A stretch of DNA of 64,000 nt, from assembly GCF_026314945.1 (NCBI RefSeq), contig NZ_CP111121.1, forward strand, positions 2,046,001 through 2,110,000, given 5' to 3'. The notes under the pieces are model-generated. The model had not been told where the DNA came from and did no database searches. It saw only the letters and a list, made by a program, of their open reading frames with translations. Made by a program: the position numbers and the translations under genes. Position 1 is the first letter of the stretch. Each line of letters starts with the position of its first letter. Source of the DNA: Chryseobacterium fluminis. Lineage in GTDB: Bacteria > Bacteroidota > Bacteroidia > Flavobacteriales > Weeksellaceae. Shown one piece after another: positions 41,947-50,704 of the stretch.

Positions 41947-43437
41947 TTATTTGGTATAATCATTTTTCTGTAATCCCAGGCCGCTTCCAACGCGTGTTCC
42001 ATAGTCAGGATCTGCCTGATATAAATAACTGACCATTTTAGCTTTTACTTTACTGTCTTTTACCTTCGAAAGGGCGCTGACCCAATTTTTAACCAAGTTA
42101 TTTTTTTCTGACGGGCTGTATCCTCTGTACAGAATGCCTGCCTGTGAAAAGTTATCGGGATTCTGAATTTCCTTACGCATTAAATATCCCTGTAATACTC
42201 TCTTATCTTCCGGGCTGAATTCTGTATATAAATCACTTTGGGTGCTTGGGTAATAGTTGATATCTCCGGTTCTTTCTTCAAAGTTCATTGCACCGTCAAT
42301 ATGATAGTTATTTACTTTAACCAAAGGCCTGTTGGCAGGTAGCAGCTGATGATTTTTGCCCAGTCTGTACATCTGTGCATCGGCATAAGAAAAAAGTCGG
42401 CCCTGCAGCATTTTATCAGGAGAAAAGCCGATGCCCGGCACTACCCTTGAAGGTGCGTAGGCAGCACTTTCTGTATATTGAAAGAAGTTGGGCGGAATCT
42501 GATCCAGTACTAATGTTCCTACTTTTATTTCCTCCACATCAAACCATTGTTTTGTATCATCGAAAATATTAAAATTATACTTACCGATATCTTTATTGTC
42601 GATAACCTGGATATATAAATCCCATTTAGGATAGTTTTTTGCAGCAATATTTTCGTATAAATCTCTTGTCATATGACTGAAATCTTTACCCTGAACCTGA
42701 ACCACTTCTTCTGCAGTTAAGTTTTTAATGCCCTGCAATGATTTGAAGTGAAATTTAACCCAGGAAATATTTCCCTTATCATTTATAAATTTAAATGTAT
42801 TAACGCCAAATCCATCCATTTCTCTGAAAGATTTCGGGGTCCCGTTATCAGACTGCAGCCAGGTTAAAGTCTGCAGAGCCTCCGGCGTTTGTGAGAAATA
42901 ATCGAATATCCTGTTCTCATCCTGTAAATCCGTTACCGGAGAGGGCTTATTGGCATGGGTAAAGTCAGGAAACTTTATGGCATCCCTGATAAAGAACGTA
43001 GGAATGTGATTTCCCACGAGGTCCCAATTTCCTTCTTCCGTATAGAACTTCACTGCAAAGCCTCTCGGGTCTCGAGCCGTTTCGGGAGATCCTTTGGAAT
43101 GGATCACACTGGAAAACCTAACTAAAACAGGGGTTTTCTTATTTACCTGATTAAATATTTTTGCTTTCGTGAGTGAGCTGATATCTTTTGTGGTAATAAA
43201 ATATCCCTGTGCTCCCGTTCCTCTGGGATGCATTACCCTTTCAGGAATCCTTTCCCTGCTGAAATGCTGGAGTTTTTCGATGAGGTGAACATCTTCCAAC
43301 AGCACCGGGCCATTTTCGCCCAGGGTCATGGACTCTTTGTCGCCGTTTACCGGAGTTCCGGCAGATGTTGTCATTTTTGTCTGTGCGGTAGTGCAGACGG
43401 ATAGTACCAATGCACTGATAATACTAATCTTTTTCAT
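41947..43437 (-). CDS. kat: Exported catalase (clade 3-like, heme)
   Basis: A 496-residue heme catalase with a Sec signal peptide (about 1-19, ending TTAQ), so it works outside the cytoplasm. The active site shows H70 in RVMHPRGTGAQG, the heme-proximal block RFSSVIHSKGSPETARDPRGFAVKF, N143 in GNHIPTFFIRDA, and the proximal tyrosine in RLFSYADAQMYRLG. It degrades hydrogen peroxide. The next gene, three bases downstream, is an ankyrin protein. A 9-base palindrome lies about 155 bases upstream; no standard -7 box is clear. Confidence 0.93.
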   Translation of the reverse strand: MKKISIISALVLSVCTTAQTKMTTSAGTPVNGDKESMTLGENGPVLLEDVHLIEKLQHFSRERIPERVMHPRGTGAQGYFITTKDISSLTKAKIFNQVNKKTPVLVRFSSVIHSKGSPETARDPRGFAVKFYTEEGNWDLVGNHIPTFFIRDAIKFPDFTHANKPSPVTDLQDENRIFDYFSQTPEALQTLTWLQSDNGTPKSFREMDGFGVNTFKFINDKGNISWVKFHFKSLQGIKNLTAEEVVQVQGKDFSHMTRDLYENIAAKNYPKWDLYIQVIDNKDIGKYNFNIFDDTKQWFDVEEIKVGTLVLDQIPPNFFQYTESAAYAPSRVVPGIGFSPDKMLQGRLFSYADAQMYRLGKNHQLLPANRPLVKVNNYHIDGAMNFEERTGDINYYPSTQSDLYTEFSPEDKRVLQGYLMRKEIQNPDNFSQAGILYRGYSPSEKNNLVKNWVSALSKVKDSKVKAKMVSYLYQADPDYGTRVGSGLGLQKNDYTK

Positions 43438-43911
43438 ATAAGTGTATAATATTGTTTGTTATATTTTAAATATTCATATGTATTTGATCCCCGGATGGTA
43501 GAATCTCATGCTGATTCCGTCATGCCTGGAATCCCCGGGATATGGATAAATTTTAATTCATTACGATAGACCCATCCATCATTCAATATAAGATCAATAA
43601 ATGTATTGATCTCTACCTGTTCAAGATCTTAAATAAAAGTGTTAAGCTGTTTACTTTACAAAGATAATATAAACATTTATTGATTAAATCTTAAAATATC
43701 ATTAATAACGATAGACATTATAAATCAATTCTCCTAAACAAATTATTAATCAGGTATGTTACTGACTGTTGTGCCGCCATAAAATCTGTACTTCTAATTT
43801 TTATGGTGATTCATCTCTAAATATAATGTATTAAAAACGTACACAGGGCCCCATGATCGATGGTTTTATTTGTAAATTGCACGCTACTATACATTAAATC
43901 TGTTACCCATT
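43438..43911. other. Intergenic region upstream of the catalase gene
   Basis: An AT-rich divergent region. It holds AGATCAATA / TATTGATCT (43591-43599 and 43604-43612), a perfect inverted repeat with a four-base spacer, a good operator candidate for peroxide control of the catalase gene. I do not see the full OxyR half-site spacing. No gene is supported before 43912. Confidence 0.5.
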
Positions 43912-44118
43912 ATGCTGCTAGCGATCTTACTCCCTTTTCTTTCATTTATGATTCGTGGAAAAATTTTTACCGGAATCATTTGCCTGATTCTGCAAATTAC
44001 TTTAATTGGCTGGCTTCCTGCTGCAATCTGGGCAGTTCTGTCTTTACATAACGACCGTGCTGACAAAAGAAACGAGAAATTAATCCGGGAAATGAGAAAA
44101 AACAGAAGGCAATGGTAA
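43912..44118 (+). CDS. Small YqaE/Pmp3-like membrane protein
   Basis: A 68-residue protein with two transmembrane helices (MLLAILLPFLSFMIRGKIF and TGIICLILQITLIGWLPAAIW) and a basic tail (NDRADKRNEKLIREMRKNRR). Helix order and the LLAILLP start fit the UPF0057/Pmp3 family of stress-related membrane proteolipids. It is followed 110 bases later by a TPR protein on the same strand. The assignment is by pattern only. Confidence 0.7.
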   Translation: MLLAILLPFLSFMIRGKIFTGIICLILQITLIGWLPAAIWAVLSLHNDRADKRNEKLIREMRKNRRQW

Positions 44119-44228
44119 ATATGCTACTGCCAGCCATGCATTTCACAAAACAGTTGTCAAACCTGAGATCAGAACTTGCGGTTTTAGAAAATATAAGAAA
44201 ATAAGAACCAATACAGGAATTTAGAACA

Positions 44229-44612
44229 ATGAATAGTATACATACACGATTAGAAAACGTCAAAAAGCTTCAGGCCAAAAGATGGGAAAATGAAGATCAC
44301 TGGGAAGAGCTGAACGATCTCCTCATCAAGGAATTAGATGAAATATTACTGGTCGAGCCTGAAAATACTTCAGCTTTAGTCAATATCGGAGCAGTCTATT
44401 CCGATATGGGAGAAAACGACAAAGCTCTGGAATACTTAATGACCGCACTACACTTGGGGTCTGAAGATAAAAACCTTTTTATCAACCTGGCTATTGTTAT
44501 GGTGTACATGGAGAAACATCCGGAAGAATACCATGAATATCTTGAAGAGGCTGAAGATAAAACTGAAGATCCTCTAACTTTTAAAGCATATTTTGATCCC
44601 CAGTCCCACTAA
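44229..44612 (+). CDS. TPR-repeat protein
   Basis: A 127-residue cytoplasmic protein. One clear tetratricopeptide unit is NTSALVNIGAVYSDMGENDKALEYLMTAL (split here as about 54-82), with a second, weaker one after it (KNLFINLAIVMVYMEKHPEEYH). The N-terminus is charged and helical. TPR proteins mediate protein contacts; the partner is unknown. It is small for the group and has no signal peptide. Confidence 0.7.
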   Translation: MNSIHTRLENVKKLQAKRWENEDHWEELNDLLIKELDEILLVEPENTSALVNIGAVYSDMGENDKALEYLMTALHLGSEDKNLFINLAIVMVYMEKHPEEYHEYLEEAEDKTEDPLTFKAYFDPQSH

Positions 44613-44816
44613 AAGAATGCATTCAGATTTATAACACGTCCTTCAAGAAATTAAAGGATTTTCTTTCATGAATTACCAATTATCATAAACGTCATGGTAT
44701 CAGAATAGAAGGCGCCTTTACTTTTTTAATTAAATTAAACATTATACTTAATTTATGTAAAATTTTTCGCTACCTTAGTCTGGAAAAACATCAAAAACAA
44801 GGCATTATATAACAGT

Positions 44817-45434
44817 ATGGCAAAAGAACTTTTTTTCATAAAAACAAATCCTGTTGCTGCAAAGATTAATTTGTATAACAAAATTTGTCGTGAAGAAACT
44901 CAGGTTCTCGGTTTTTTAAAGGATGATAAAAAAACAAGCCTCGAGATTATAAAAAACAAAATACCGGAATCTGTTGAGAGCCTCACCCAGGATGAATTGA
45001 TATCACTATTGGACTGGTTTGAACACGAGTATCGTTCTGACGGTGAGGAAGTTAAAACCCAGCTTTTCATTAACGGAATTGATGTTTTTTATGAAATTGC
45101 CCATCAGGATCACATCGGTTACTTTCAAAAAGTAATGTCAGATTATGAAAAAAAAGCACAATGCCAGCTTAGCTATACTTTCGGTTGTGAAACGTTCAAG
45201 GATTTTTTAATTTATGGAATATTTTATACCGGAATGTTCATTCAGGATGATGAAAATATTCTGTCCCGATATCTGAGAGAAGATCACCGGGAATTATTTT
45301 CTCTTGCAGAACACCAGTTTAATTCAGATGGTGCGCGCAATGGAAATCCAGAAGATCTTCGCAGTTATTTTACCGATCTGTATGATCTGACAAAGTTTTA
45401 TAAAGGAAATATTATAAAGCTGCAGCATGATTAG
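44817..45434 (+). CDS. Hypothetical protein
   Basis: A 205-residue, mostly helical, soluble protein (MAKELFFIKTNPVAAKINLY at the N-terminus). It contains a Cys pair (CQLSYTFGC) near 122-130 and many acidic patches. I recognise no family. It lies between the TPR gene and the tyrS leader and has its own upstream gap of 204 bases that shows no hairpin. Confidence 0.6.
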   Translation: MAKELFFIKTNPVAAKINLYNKICREETQVLGFLKDDKKTSLEIIKNKIPESVESLTQDELISLLDWFEHEYRSDGEEVKTQLFINGIDVFYEIAHQDHIGYFQKVMSDYEKKAQCQLSYTFGCETFKDFLIYGIFYTGMFIQDDENILSRYLREDHRELFSLAEHQFNSDGARNGNPEDLRSYFTDLYDLTKFYKGNIIKLQHD

Positions 45435-45522
45435 AATAGGGATAAAAAAGGAAACCACCTAAAACGGATGATCATTGCCTATCGCAGATCTTTCTCTAGT
45501 TAAATTATTTAAAAAAAACATT

Positions 45523-45530
45523 TATATTTG
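45523..45530 (+). promoter_or_regulatory. -7 box of the tyrS leader
   Basis: TATATTTG, ending five bases before the leader-peptide ATG at 45536. Confidence 0.7.
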
Positions 45531-45535
45531 CACCG

Positions 45536-45634
45536 ATGAAGCACCTAAATAACATATTACGTCTTCCGTTTTTCAGCGAATATGATACCCCGGCCTATTG
45601 TTCGGGAAGACCTTCTATAGCTGTAATACAGTAA
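45536..45634 (+). CDS. Leader peptide of tyrS
   Basis: A 32-codon reading frame that starts MKHLNNILRLPFFSEYDTPA, with tyrosine codons at positions 16 (45581-45583) and 21 (45596-45598). It lies between the promoter and a terminator hairpin just before tyrS. The Tyr codons sit directly before and inside the first of three alternative RNA pairings, the standard layout of a ribosome-stalling attenuator. The peptide has no other obvious function. The gene is supported by promoter spacing and by the placement of Tyr codons, not by homology. Confidence 0.65.
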   Translation: MKHLNNILRLPFFSEYDTPAYCSGRPSIAVIQ

Positions 45635-45680
45635 AAATTAATCAAATTTTATATAGAACCCGGACTTTTCTGTCCGGGTT
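45588..45680 (+). promoter_or_regulatory. tyrS transcription attenuator
   Basis: Three competing pairings are visible. Segment 1 CCCG (45588-45592 region) pairs with segment 2 CGGG (45603-45606). Segment 2 TTCGGG (45601-45606) can instead pair with segment 3 CCCGGA (45659-45664). Segment 3 AACCCGGAC (45657-45665) pairs with segment 4 GTCCGGGTT (45672-45680), the terminator. A ribosome stalled at Tyr16 covers segment 1 and lets 2 pair with 3, preventing termination. Confidence 0.7.
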
Positions 45681-45689
45681 TTTTATTTT
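45657..45689 (+). terminator. Leader terminator before tyrS
   Basis: Nine perfect pairs with a TTTTCT loop are followed by TTTTATTTT, ending 14 bases before the tyrS start codon. A strong terminator in this place must be regulated for tyrS to be expressed. Confidence 0.9.
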
Positions 45690-45702
45690 AAAACATATCA
45701 AA

Positions 45703-46902
45703 ATGATCAATCAGTTAAAAGAAAATGCAGAAATCATTCTGCCTGAAAATGGCCTGGAACAAAAAATCCAACAGGCTGAAAAAGAAAACAGAAAATTAAT
45801 CATCAAACTGGGGTTTGATCCCACCGCTCCTGATTTACATCTCGGTCACGCTGTTGTACTGAAGAAACTTAAACAGTTTCAGGATCTGGGACATCGGATT
45901 ATTATTGTCGTGGGAAGCTTTACCGCGAGAATAGGTGATCCCACCGGAAAAAACAAAGCACGAAAGCCTTTAACCACTGAACAGGTCCAGCATAATGCGC
46001 AGACCTATATCAGTCAGCTTTCCAAAATTATTGAGGTCGAGAAAACAGAAGTTGTCTTTAATTCCAACTGGCTGGATGCGCTGAGCTTTTCAGAGGTCAT
46101 TGAGCTGATGTCAAAAGTAACGGTTGCCCAACTGATGCATCGAAATGATTTTAGCAAAAGATTCTCCGAAAACACTCCCATCGCTATGCATGAATTGGTT
46201 TACCCTATTTTACAGGGGTTGGATTCTGTCCGGATTTCCTGCGATATTGAGATGGGCGGTACCGATCAGCTTTTCAACTGTACCATGGGAAGACAGCTGC
46301 AGGAGAGTCATCACCAGCCTCCGCAGACGGTCATGTGTATGCCCTTACTGAAAGGCCTTGACGGTAAAGAGAAAATGAGCAAATCCTTACATAATACCAT
46401 AGGCCTGACTGACGAACCTGAAGAAATGTTTGGAAAAACAATGTCAATCCCGGATTCTTTAATAAATGAATTTATTAATCTGACAACAGATTTTTCATCT
46501 GACGAAAAGCAGAATCTGAAATTAAAAATAATAGGCGGAGAAAATCCCATGATGGTCAAAAAACTCATCGCTAAAAATATTGTTTCTCAATATCATACGC
46601 CGGAAATGGCCGAAAGAGCAGAAAAGTTCTTCACAAATCAGTTTCAGAATAAAAATTTCGAAGAAAAAATTTTTGAAGCCATCCTCATCCATTCACTCCA
46701 TCATAAGAATCATATCCTTCCATTGATAGAACTTTGTCAGCAGCTAAAAACCACTGAAAGCAAATCTTTTATCCGGCGGCTGATCGAAAATGGAGGGGTT
46801 CAAATTAACAGTCATAAAATAACGAAGCCAGACGAGGAAGTTCAGTTAATACAACACACAAAAATCAAAATCGGAAAAAGAACTTTCTTTGAACTTTTGT
46901 AA
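45703..46902 (+). CDS. tyrS: Tyrosyl-tRNA synthetase
   Basis: A 399-residue class I synthetase that charges tRNA-Tyr. The HIGH motif is HLGH (46-49) in DLHLGHAVVLKK, and KMSKS is at about 224-228 in GKEKMSKSLHN. VGSFTARIGDPTGKNKAR and DIEMGGTDQLFNC are TyrRS marks. The C-terminal S4-like RNA-binding domain is at about 340-399 (FIRRLIENGGVQINSHKI). The sequence is of the TyrZ-like type. The frame opens at 45598, but that lies inside the attenuator; the ATG at 45703 follows the leader terminator and gives the usual N-terminus. Confidence 0.96.
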   Translation: MINQLKENAEIILPENGLEQKIQQAEKENRKLIIKLGFDPTAPDLHLGHAVVLKKLKQFQDLGHRIIIVVGSFTARIGDPTGKNKARKPLTTEQVQHNAQTYISQLSKIIEVEKTEVVFNSNWLDALSFSEVIELMSKVTVAQLMHRNDFSKRFSENTPIAMHELVYPILQGLDSVRISCDIEMGGTDQLFNCTMGRQLQESHHQPPQTVMCMPLLKGLDGKEKMSKSLHNTIGLTDEPEEMFGKTMSIPDSLINEFINLTTDFSSDEKQNLKLKIIGGENPMMVKKLIAKNIVSQYHTPEMAERAEKFFTNQFQNKNFEEKIFEAILIHSLHHKNHILPLIELCQQLKTTESKSFIRRLIENGGVQINSHKITKPDEEVQLIQHTKIKIGKRTFFELL

Positions 46903-47032
46903 ATAATGAAAAATAAAAAATGTATTTTTAATGTTTAGAGCATGTTAAGTTTTGCCCTGAACGTTTGCACCAAGAAGTGTCAGAGTGATTTTTAACTGTA
47001 AGGAATCCTAATTTTTAGTTTAAATAGTATCT

Positions 47033-47470
47033 ATGAGTTTTAAGCTTCAATATCGTAAAGCGACGGAAACCGATATCGATTTCTTAATTGAATTAAGGGA
47101 AAAGACGATGAGTGAACATTATATCAGTTCGAATCTTCCGGCAACGAGAGAAGTTCATATGCAGAGAGTTCTTTATGAGTTTGATAAAGCAAGCATCATC
47201 ATCATGAATAACGAACCGATCGGCTTGCTTAAAATCAGCAGAAAACCTGATACGTTGTATATTATTCAATTACAGATAGATCCGACTGCACAGGGAAAAG
47301 GAATCGGAAGATGTATTCTGAGAGAAATTATCAAAGAAGCTAAAAACAGCCAGAAAACCATTACCCTGAATGTACTGAAAACCAATAAAGCTCAGTATTT
47401 ATATTCCAGTCTGGGATTTGTCATCATCGGTGAAAATGATCATTCTTACTTTATGGAATTACAACAATAA
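47033..47470 (+). CDS. GNAT-family acetyltransferase
   Basis: A 145-residue N-acetyltransferase. The acetyl-CoA motif is IQLQIDPTAQGKGIGRCILREII (motif A, about 82-104 with QGKGIG), and motif B follows as TLNVLKTNKAQYLYSSLGFVI. The N-terminal part RKATETDIDFLIELREKTM is usual in the family. The acceptor is unknown. It is followed by a terminator before the convergent TerD genes. Confidence 0.88.
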   Translation: MSFKLQYRKATETDIDFLIELREKTMSEHYISSNLPATREVHMQRVLYEFDKASIIIMNNEPIGLLKISRKPDTLYIIQLQIDPTAQGKGIGRCILREIIKEAKNSQKTITLNVLKTNKAQYLYSSLGFVIIGENDHSYFMELQQ

Positions 47471-47471
47471 G

Positions 47472-47494
47472 AAAGTATGCTGTGAGCATACTTT
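47472..47494. terminator. Terminator between the acetyltransferase and TerD genes
   Basis: AAAGTATGCT / AGCATACTTT around GTG, then TTATTT, two bases past the acetyltransferase stop and abutting the TerD stop. Confidence 0.8.
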
Positions 47495-48163
47495 TTATTT
47501 ATAGGTATAAGGAACAAGAACATCAATAAAGTTATCTGTCCGGTGAGGTTCCCCTAAAGCACGGAATTTCCAGTCACCTTCGTGTCGGTAGGCTTCCGCA
47601 AAAACCATAGAGCACATCCCGTTCATTCCGGCATCACCGGAAAGGCTGAATTTTGTAATCTCTTTTCCCTTGGCATCTACCGCTCTGATAAAGGCATTCT
47701 CAATCATCCCGAAATGCTGCCTGTTGGAATTTCCCTGATAAATGGAAACCACAAAAACAATTTTTTCAAACCGCTGAGGAAGTCGGTCAAGCTGTACAAT
47801 AATCTGTTCATCATCGCCATCTCCTTCACCGGTTCTGTTATCTCCCGTCAGCCATATATTTCCGCTGGGATGTTTCATGGAGTTAAAGTAAATAACATCA
47901 CTTTGATAAAGAACAATATTTTTTCCGTTCTGCCTTTGTAAAGTGGTTCCCATATTGGCTACTTTACCATTTTTATCCAGAAGGAATGCGATGGCGTCAA
48001 GGTCATATTCCGGGGCGCTGCCAAAAAGCTTACCGAAGAATCCTCCGGATTTCCGCACATCCCATCCCAAACCTATGGTAACCTGTGAGAGATCATACGC
48101 ATTATCGCCTTGATCATTCTTCCGCAGATTGATCGTCTGCCCTTTTTGTAAATTGATTGCCAT
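47495..48163 (-). CDS. TerD family protein (second copy)
   Basis: A 222-residue TerD-domain protein. The N-terminus MAINLQKGQTINL is diagnostic, followed by IGLGWDVR, DLDAIAFLLD, NIWLTGDNRTGEGDGDDEQI (calcium-binding acidic loop) and FVVSIYQ. The domain sits at about 1-190. TerD proteins are linked to tellurite resistance, stress and phage defence, and bind calcium. This copy carries a longer middle with residues NAFIRAVDAKGKE. It lies three bases after its paralogue at 48167 in the same operon; no terC or terB gene is present. Confidence 0.9.
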   Translation of the reverse strand: MAINLQKGQTINLRKNDQGDNAYDLSQVTIGLGWDVRKSGGFFGKLFGSAPEYDLDAIAFLLDKNGKVANMGTTLQRQNGKNIVLYQSDVIYFNSMKHPSGNIWLTGDNRTGEGDGDDEQIIVQLDRLPQRFEKIVFVVSIYQGNSNRQHFGMIENAFIRAVDAKGKEITKFSLSGDAGMNGMCSMVFAEAYRHEGDWKFRALGEPHRTDNFIDVLVPYTYK

Positions 48164-48166
48164 CTG

Positions 48167-48742
48167 CTATTTTATAATTTGTCCTTTATAATATTTCTCA
48201 AGAAAAAAGCCAAGGTCAGCTCTGTACCCAATTCCTGAAGCTTCGAATTTCCAGCTTCCGCTACGTTTGTAGAGTCTTCCGAATTCTACGCCTGTTTCAA
48301 TGGAAAAATCTTCATCAAGTTCATATTTGGCAATCTCCTGCTGGGTAACATTATCAATAATTCTGATGTATGAATTTCTTACCTGCCCGAAATTCTGTTT
48401 TCTTCTTTCAAAATCTTCTATGGTAACCACAAAGAGAATCTCTTCTACTTTTGAATCTACTTTTTCAAGATCTACAATGATCGATTCATCATCATCTCCA
48501 TCACTGCTTTTACCGCTGGGATCATCACCGGTGTGCTGAAGGGCACCATCCGGTGACTGCAAATTATTGTAAAAAACAAAATATTCCTCACTTACCAGTT
48601 TTCGGTCTGCATCAATCATAATGGCGGAGGCATCAAGGTCAAAATCATATCCTACTCCGTCATTAGGATCCCAACCCAAACCGATGGTCATTTTTGTAAA
48701 TCCAAGTTCAATTCTCTGTCCTTTCTGTAAGTTAATTGCCAT
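48167..48742 (-). CDS. TerD family protein (first copy)
   Basis: A 191-residue, canonical-length TerD protein: MAINLQKGQRIEL, IGLGWDPND, FDLDASAIMID and the calcium-binding loop GDDPSGKSSDGDDDESIIVD (about 77-96), with LEKVDSKVEEILFVVTIED after it. It is the upstream member of a two-gene operon with the TerD protein at 47495-48163. The biological role here is unknown. Confidence 0.92.
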   Translation of the reverse strand: MAINLQKGQRIELGFTKMTIGLGWDPNDGVGYDFDLDASAIMIDADRKLVSEEYFVFYNNLQSPDGALQHTGDDPSGKSSDGDDDESIIVDLEKVDSKVEEILFVVTIEDFERRKQNFGQVRNSYIRIIDNVTQQEIAKYELDEDFSIETGVEFGRLYKRSGSWKFEASGIGYRADLGFFLEKYYKGQIIK

Positions 48743-48868
48743 AATAATATTTCTGTTGTTTCCTCTAAGATAGGTCAGATTTAGGAAATTCCAAAATATT
48801 ATGGGCTAAAAATAAAGTAAATTGCTAATTATTAAAAAATAATTAATCATAGCGGACGCATAAAAAAA

Positions 48869-48884
48869 TCCGGTAAAAACCGGA
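48869..48884 (-). terminator. Terminator of the panD operon
   Basis: TCCGG / CCGGA around six bases with a long T-run on the minus strand (ATTTTTTTATG), 26 bases past the flippase-like stop. Confidence 0.7.
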
Positions 48885-48910
48885 CTCTATATATTAAATA
48901 AATGTAGTGC

Positions 48911-49951
48911 TTAAATTTTCTGACTGGGAAAGACTTTATTTCTTTCTTTTGCAAGCATAGGAATAGAAATTAACCCCATTACCAGCATAATTGTTATCTG
49001 CAGTGGCAATGAGATAAATGAATAGGTTAATCCGACTTCTCCGCCGACTTCACCACTCTTTCCCATAGAAATAAACAGCGCCATAAACCCATATTTCATC
49101 GCCAGGTTGAAAGCCCCGATTCCTCCGCTCGCCGGAATAATCATCCCGAATGTTCCTACGACCAGGATCAGAAATCCGTCTGCAAAAACAAAATCCGAAG
49201 TTTCCGGAAGCGCAAAACATACCAGATAGGCTGCAAAATAATAAGAAACCCAGATTCCTACGGTGTAAAGAATAAATTTCTTTTTTTGTTTCAGGTTGAA
49301 AATTGTTTTTAAACCTTCACCAATTCCTGACAGAATACTGATGACTTTTTTATAAAAAACATTATTTCTTATTCTAGATCTGAAAATAATAAAAACGGCC
49401 ACTAAAATAATGATAGAAATACCAAAAACATATAAGTAAAATACCGAATTCGCAATCTTTTTTAAAAATTCTTTCTCGATGTATTTCCAGAAAGATAAAA
49501 TAGTATTGAATTTAAAGATCAATGTTAAACCTAAAAATGCAACCATACAAGCCAGATCGACAATTCTTTCCAAGATTATTGTTCCAATAGATTTATCAAC
49601 AGGCACTTTTTCCACGCCATACAACGCGGTTGCCCGGGCCACTTCCCCACTTCTTGGAATGGTAAGATTCATTAGGTACCCAAAGGAAATAGACCACAAT
49701 GAATTGGAATCTGAAATATGGTGCCCCATGGGTTCCAGCATCAGGTTCCACCGGATCGCTCTGAACCAGTATGCCGAGATCCCAAAACAGGCCGCCAATA
49801 ATACCCACCAGTAATTCGCCTTCGCCAATGATTTCTGAATAACCTTAAAATCCAGTCCTTTAAGGGCAAACCATAAAAAAAAGCCTGCAAAAGCAAGCGA
49901 TATTACTATTGTTATAATGGATTTTACAGGATTCTTTGCTTTTTTCTTCAT
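48911..49951 (-). CDS. Flippase-like (LPG synthetase transmembrane domain) protein
   Basis: A 346-residue integral membrane protein of the UPF0104 / lysylphosphatidylglycerol synthase transmembrane family, with about eight helices. The family block is NLTIPRSGEVARATALYG then EKVPVDKSIGTIILERIVDL (about 94-132), and the later IPASGGIGAFNLAMKYGFMA. Homologues flip lipids or move isoprenoid-linked sugars; the substrate here is unknown. It follows panD by three bases, a pairing often seen in Bacteroidota, though no functional link is clear. Confidence 0.88.
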   Translation of the reverse strand: MKKKAKNPVKSIITIVISLAFAGFFLWFALKGLDFKVIQKSLAKANYWWVLLAACFGISAYWFRAIRWNLMLEPMGHHISDSNSLWSISFGYLMNLTIPRSGEVARATALYGVEKVPVDKSIGTIILERIVDLACMVAFLGLTLIFKFNTILSFWKYIEKEFLKKIANSVFYLYVFGISIIILVAVFIIFRSRIRNNVFYKKVISILSGIGEGLKTIFNLKQKKKFILYTVGIWVSYYFAAYLVCFALPETSDFVFADGFLILVVGTFGMIIPASGGIGAFNLAMKYGFMALFISMGKSGEVGGEVGLTYSFISLPLQITIMLVMGLISIPMLAKERNKVFPSQKI

Positions 49952-49954
49952 CGG

Positions 49955-50305
49955 TTATGTCAGCAGATTCGTTTTTTCATCCGGGAAAACAATCTTAGGT
50001 TGGAAAGTCTGCGCTTCCTCAGGAGTCATCTGAGCATAAGCAATGATAATGATGATATCATCCCGCTGCACTTTTCTGGCGGCAGGACCGTTAAGACAGA
50101 CCTCGCCGGATTTTCTTTTCCCCTTAATGACATAAGTGTCAAAACGCTCTCCATTATTTACATTAACGATATATACCCTTTCTCCTACTACCAATCCTGC
50201 AGCTTCAATAAGGTCTTCATCTATTGTAATACTCCCGATATAATTAAGATCCGAAGCCGTCACTCTTACTCTATGAATCTTAGACTTAAAAACTTCTATT
50301 AACAT
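49955..50305 (-). CDS. panD: Aspartate 1-decarboxylase
   Basis: A 116-residue pyruvoyl-dependent enzyme that makes beta-alanine for pantothenate and CoA synthesis. The self-cleavage site is Gly24-Ser25 in [10 protein letters not shown], where Ser25 becomes the pyruvoyl group. Family marks are [40 protein letters not shown] and [12 protein letters not shown] -7 box ends four bases ahead of the ATG, so the mRNA has little or no leader. It heads an operon with the flippase-like gene. Confidence 0.95.
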   Translation of the reverse strand: MLIEVFKSKIHRVRVTASDLNYIGSITIDEDLIEAAGLVVGERVYIVNVNNGERFDTYVIKGKRKSGEVCLNGPAARKVQRDDIIIIIAYAQMTPEEAQTFQPKIVFPDEKTNLLT

Positions 50306-50309
50306 GATG

Positions 50310-50317
50310 CAAATTTA
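50310..50317 (-). promoter_or_regulatory. -7 box of panD
   Basis: The minus strand reads TAAATTTG, then CATC, then ATG. Confidence 0.65.
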
Positions 50318-50662
50318 TTAATAAAAATTTACAAAATGAACTTTTACATGGATTTTAAAACTATCAGATACACAGGTATTTATTTTTATAAAAAATAGTA
50401 TATTTAAATTTTAATTACAAAATCAATAACCATATCGGTAAAATCATTAAGACTTTATACAAAATTCAGGATTTAATAAATATAGAAAATAAAATATGAA
50501 TTTTGCTAAAGTCAATACACATAAGCATTTGGCATGATTTTAGTAAGCTGTAACGTAGATTTTCCGTGAAATATCAAATTATCATATTTTAATCAAATTT
50601 CACAAATACTACAAAAGTTTTACAATTTTTAATAAAAAAATTGCACAATTAGAAAATAGTAT
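50318..50662. other. Intergenic region between panD and the HU gene
   Basis: Very AT-rich divergent region of about 345 bases with no open frame of note. Only the panD and HU promoters at its ends are recognisable. Confidence 0.5.
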
Positions 50663-50670
50663 TATATTTG
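50663..50670 (+). promoter_or_regulatory. HU gene promoter
   Basis: TTG at 50641-50643, 19 bases, then TATATTTG: a full Bacteroidota -33/-7 promoter, 34 bases before the ATG. Confidence 0.8.
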
Positions 50671-50704
50671 CTACAATTACGAACTAACTTTAATATTAAA
50701 AATT

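Noticed and set aside
45536..45700. A T-box riboswitch ahead of tyrS
   Set aside because: The T-box consensus and specifier-loop architecture are not visible, while a translated leader with Tyr codons and three exclusive pairings is.
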